A stretch of 7,127 nt of DNA from an uncultured Desulfovibrionaceae bacterium. GTDB taxonomy: Bacteria; Desulfobacterota; Desulfovibrionia; Desulfovibrionales; Desulfovibrionaceae. The stretch is taken from assembly GCA_949427775.1 (NCBI GenBank), contig CASQEL010000105.1, positions 1 through 7,127 of the forward strand, read 5' to 3'. Below, piece after piece: positions 4,887-7,127 of the stretch; positions within the stretch are counted from its first letter, which is position 1, and every line of letters begins with the position of its first letter. The translations under genes and the position numbers were made by a program. The notes beneath the pieces were generated by a model. The model searched no databases. It worked only from the letters and a program-made list of their open reading frames with translations, and was not told where the DNA came from.

Positions 4887-6206
4887 ATGTCAACGCTTCA
4901 TGAAGAACTTTCCGGCCTGCAACCGGTTGAACTTGATGCCGGTCTGGTTTTCGGCGGCAAGGCATCGGGCACCCTTGTACAGGGCTATGCCGACGCGACT
5001 GCCCTCACGCCGTCCATTGACCCGCACTTCCGCTTCCCCGAGGCAAGCAGGGATGTGATTGTCTGGTTCATTTCCCCGGAAGATCCCCTTTATCTGTTCG
5101 GCCCGACGGGCTGCGGCAAGAGCAGCTGCATCAGGCAGCTTGCCGCTCGTCTGAAGTATCCCGTCTTCGAGGTGACCGGACATGGCCGTCTGGAATTTGC
5201 CGATCTGGTCGGGCACCTGAGCCTGAAGGAAGGCAATATGACCTATGAATACGGCCCGCTTGCGCTGGCCATGCGCTACGGGGGGCTGCTGCTGTTTAAC
5301 GAACTGGATGCGATTGCTCCGGAAGTTGCCGCAGGACTGCACGGCGTACTGGACGGTTCGCCGCTGTGCATATCCGAAAACGGCGGGGAACTTGTCCCGC
5401 CGCATCCGCTCTTTCGCTTTGCGGCTACGGCCAATACCAACGGCGGTGGCGATGAAACCGGCCTGTACCAGGGGACGCAACGGCAAAACCTTGCCTTTGC
5501 CGACCGCTTCCTGCTGTGCGAAATGGGCTATCCCGACGCTTCGGTGGAAGAGGAGCTGTTGCGGGAGCGTTTTCCCGCGCTTCCGCAACAACTCTGTCAC
5601 ATCATGGTGGACCACGCCAACGAAATCCGGCGACAGTTCATGGGAGAACTCTCGGACAACGGGTCTGCCCATGCCATTGAAGTCACCTTTTCCACACGCA
5701 GCCTGCTCCGCTGGGCGGATCTGACAGTTCGCTATCAGCCGCTGGCACGGCACGGCATCCAGCCCATTACCTATGCCCTTGACCGGGCGCTGGCTTTTCG
5801 GGCCGGACGCGAAACACGGGCCATGCTGCACGAACTGGCCCAGCGCATGTTTCCGCACGTTGGCGACTCTTCCGCTCATCCCGCGGGTGAAGGCCCGCTT
5901 TCCGGCGATGAAGCCATACAGTTTCTCACCGGCAACCTGACCGGCGTTTCCGCGGATGCCTGCCCGACCATTCTCCTGCGCAAAACCGCAAACGGCACGG
6001 AAGGAGCCACAAGCAAGGACTGGCACGGAGAAGCCCGGCCTGACGGAATGCACCTGCGCTTCGGACGTACCGGAACCGGCGGGCAATATCGCCTTGTTCC
6101 CAGGGATGCCTGCTGCCGCAAGGATCCGGTGCTGGAATTGCGCCAACGAGCGGCCCGCAAGCTGCGTGACGGTTATACGCTTATCAGGGAAGAAAATATT
6201 CGCTGA
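4887..6206 (+). CDS. MoxR/CobS-like AAA+ ATPase with C-terminal WGR-like domain (439 aa)
   Basis: This is a predicted ATP-driven remodelling enzyme of the MoxR/CobS AAA+ branch. Walker A is GPTGCGKSS (72-80). Walker B is LLLFNELDA (134-142), with Asn138 where Asp is usual and the catalytic Glu139 kept. Sensor 1 is AATANTNGGG (179-188), a finger-type Arg is at ADRF (205-208), and STRSLLRWADL (269-279) fits the sensor-2/lid region. The C-terminus (about 362-435) carries KDWHG, then LRFGRTGTGGQY, then a basic helix ending KLRDGY, which matches the pattern of a WGR domain, a nucleic-acid-binding fold known from PARP and MolR proteins. I chose the ATG at 4887 because AGGAGG lies 7 bases upstream; the frame is open back to 4719, but that extension runs through a terminator hairpin and the previous gene. 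It is not a true cobaltochelatase subunit by context; a VWA partner is expected downstream. Confidence 0.88.
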   Translation: MSTLHEELSGLQPVELDAGLVFGGKASGTLVQGYADATALTPSIDPHFRFPEASRDVIVWFISPEDPLYLFGPTGCGKSSCIRQLAARLKYPVFEVTGHGRLEFADLVGHLSLKEGNMTYEYGPLALAMRYGGLLLFNELDAIAPEVAAGLHGVLDGSPLCISENGGELVPPHPLFRFAATANTNGGGDETGLYQGTQRQNLAFADRFLLCEMGYPDASVEEELLRERFPALPQQLCHIMVDHANEIRRQFMGELSDNGSAHAIEVTFSTRSLLRWADLTVRYQPLARHGIQPITYALDRALAFRAGRETRAMLHELAQRMFPHVGDSSAHPAGEGPLSGDEAIQFLTGNLTGVSADACPTILLRKTANGTEGATSKDWHGEARPDGMHLRFGRTGTGGQYRLVPRDACCRKDPVLELRQRAARKLRDGYTLIREENIR

Positions 6207-6258
6207 ACGCCGCCCCAACTCAAAAAACCTTCAACCGCCCTCTCTTCAGGGAGGAGAT

Positions 6259-7127
6259 ATGCCACAACTTCTTTCCGACATTCGTATTTTGGATGATCTG
6301 CTGGCCCTCCATCTGGATATCCGTCTCTGGTCCGCCAGAAGGAAGATGACTGTGGAGGACTTCGGCGGAGCAAAGCTGCCGCCGGAAGACCTTGCTTCGC
6401 TCGGCTCAAAGCGCATTGCCGATCCGGAGACACTGCGCATTTTCGGTACGCTCAAGGCACGGGCCTTTTCCCATCTGGACAGGCACGGGGTACGTTTCCT
6501 CTCCGGCTGGGCCATTCCCGAGGATAAGGCCGGAGATATCATGCGGGAGCTTGTTCGCCTCCGCGACGAATTCCATCAGGCCAAGGAAACCTTTCTGGCC
6601 AACTATGACAGTTCCATCAGGGACTGGGTGGACAGGCACAGCCAATGGAGCGATATCATCCGCCATTCCACGGTAGGCCCCGACTATGTGCGGGCGCGCC
6701 TGTCTTTTCGCTGGCAGATGTACAAGGTTGCGCCGCTTGCGCGTCATGATGAGACGCAGGCCGTACAGGAATCCGGCCTGGAGGAAGAGGTGCGGGGGCT
6801 GGGCAATACCCTGCTGGCCGAAGTTACCCGCAGTGCCGATGAAATGTGGCGAAGAGTGTACGAGGGCCGTCTGGAAGTGGCTCACAAGGCCCTTTCCCCT
6901 CTGCGGACTCTGCATGAGAAACTCACCGGACTTTCCTTTGTGGAACCTCATGTGGCCCCGATTGCCGATATCATTCGCACGGCGCTGGATCGCATGCCTG
7001 TCAGGGGGACTATCGGCGGAACAGATCTGCTGCTCCTGCAAGGCGTTGTCTGCCTGCTTCGCGACAGTCGCTCTCTTGTGGAACATGCGCGCAAGATCAT
7101 GGCGGGTCAGAAAATCATGTCGATACT
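6259..7127 (+). CDS. DUF3150 protein (partial, cut by window end)
   Basis: Translation from the ATG at 6259 is open to the window edge, giving 289 residues without a stop. It matches the DUF3150 pattern: IRLWSARRKM (21-30), LASLGSKRIADPETLRIF (45-62), GVRFLSGWAIP (77-87), FLANYDSSIRDWVDRHSQW (112-130) and the C-terminal LTGLSFVEPHVAPI (222-235). It is soluble, mostly helical by appearance, and has no recognised catalytic residues. AGGGAGG lies 4 bases before the ATG; CCCT at 6238-6241 could pair with AGGG at 6248-6251 and partly mask that site. It follows the ATPase gene after 52 bases. DUF3150 genes are known to me mainly from phages and conjugative elements, next to CobS-like ATPases and VWA proteins, so it is probably a component or adaptor of that machine. 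Function is not established. Confidence 0.88.
   Translation, partial: MPQLLSDIRILDDLLALHLDIRLWSARRKMTVEDFGGAKLPPEDLASLGSKRIADPETLRIFGTLKARAFSHLDRHGVRFLSGWAIPEDKAGDIMRELVRLRDEFHQAKETFLANYDSSIRDWVDRHSQWSDIIRHSTVGPDYVRARLSFRWQMYKVAPLARHDETQAVQESGLEEEVRGLGNTLLAEVTRSADEMWRRVYEGRLEVAHKALSPLRTLHEKLTGLSFVEPHVAPIADIIRTALDRMPVRGTIGGTDLLLLQGVVCLLRDSRSLVEHARKIMAGQKIMSI

Noticed and set aside
4887..6206. True cobalt chelatase CobS of cobalamin synthesis
   Set aside because: No cobalamin genes are nearby; the ERF, nuclease and DUF3150 neighbours and the WGR-like tail indicate a mobile-element ATPase.
4890..6218. 442-residue open frame antisense to the ATPase gene
   Set aside because: It mirrors the ATPase gene almost exactly, has no recognisable domain, and is typical of GC-rich third-position shadows.

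Overview
The window looks like part of an integrated mobile element (integrative and conjugative element, or prophage-like island) in a moderately GC-rich Gram-negative bacterium. Codon use and the style of the proteins suggest Desulfovibrionaceae or a similar deltaproteobacterial host. That assignment is an impression from the sequence: no rRNA, tRNA or core housekeeping gene is present to confirm it.

Layout. (1) Bases 1-191, minus strand: a reading frame open to the window edge that carries the C-terminal zinc-ribbon/RuvC signature of an IS200/IS605-type TnpB, probably a decayed insertion-sequence remnant. (2) Bases 266-1439, minus strand: a two-gene unit, a WYL-domain transcriptional regulator followed by a 68-residue zinc-ribbon protein whose start overlaps the end of the regulator gene. 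(3) Bases 1440-1883: an AT-rich divergent regulatory region of about 440 bp with several inverted repeats and no convincing gene. (4) Bases 1884-2231, plus strand: a small XRE-type repressor-like protein, probably starting at a GTG. (5) Bases 2232-2371: a leader with two inverted repeats. (6) Bases 2372-7127, plus strand: an apparent operon encoding an ERF-family single-strand annealing protein, a Cas4-like PD-(D/E)XK nuclease with four cysteines placed for an Fe-S cluster, a small acidic protein of the 'MGYYSEV' type, a MoxR/CobS-like AAA+ ATPase with a C-terminal WGR-like domain, and a DUF3150 protein cut by the window end.

How the genes may work together. ERF plus a RecB/Cas4-type nuclease form an annealase-exonuclease pair, the same logic as lambda Red or the bet/exo pair of SXT/R391-type elements. 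In SXT/R391 elements, as I recall them, a CobS-like ATPase gene also lies beside the recombination genes. MoxR ATPases normally act with a von Willebrand factor A partner, so a VWA/CobT-like gene just beyond base 7127 is the obvious prediction. Each coding start in the operon has a strong Shine-Dalgarno sequence. A textbook intrinsic-terminator hairpin sits directly in front of the ATPase gene, so the operon may be split into a recombination part and an ATPase part by attenuation. The WYL and XRE regulators flanking the divergent region are the likely control layer.

The most unusual points are the AAA+/WGR-like fusion with an Asn-Glu Walker B, the terminator placed against the ATPase ribosome-binding site, and a 16-pair hairpin inside the start of the nuclease gene.
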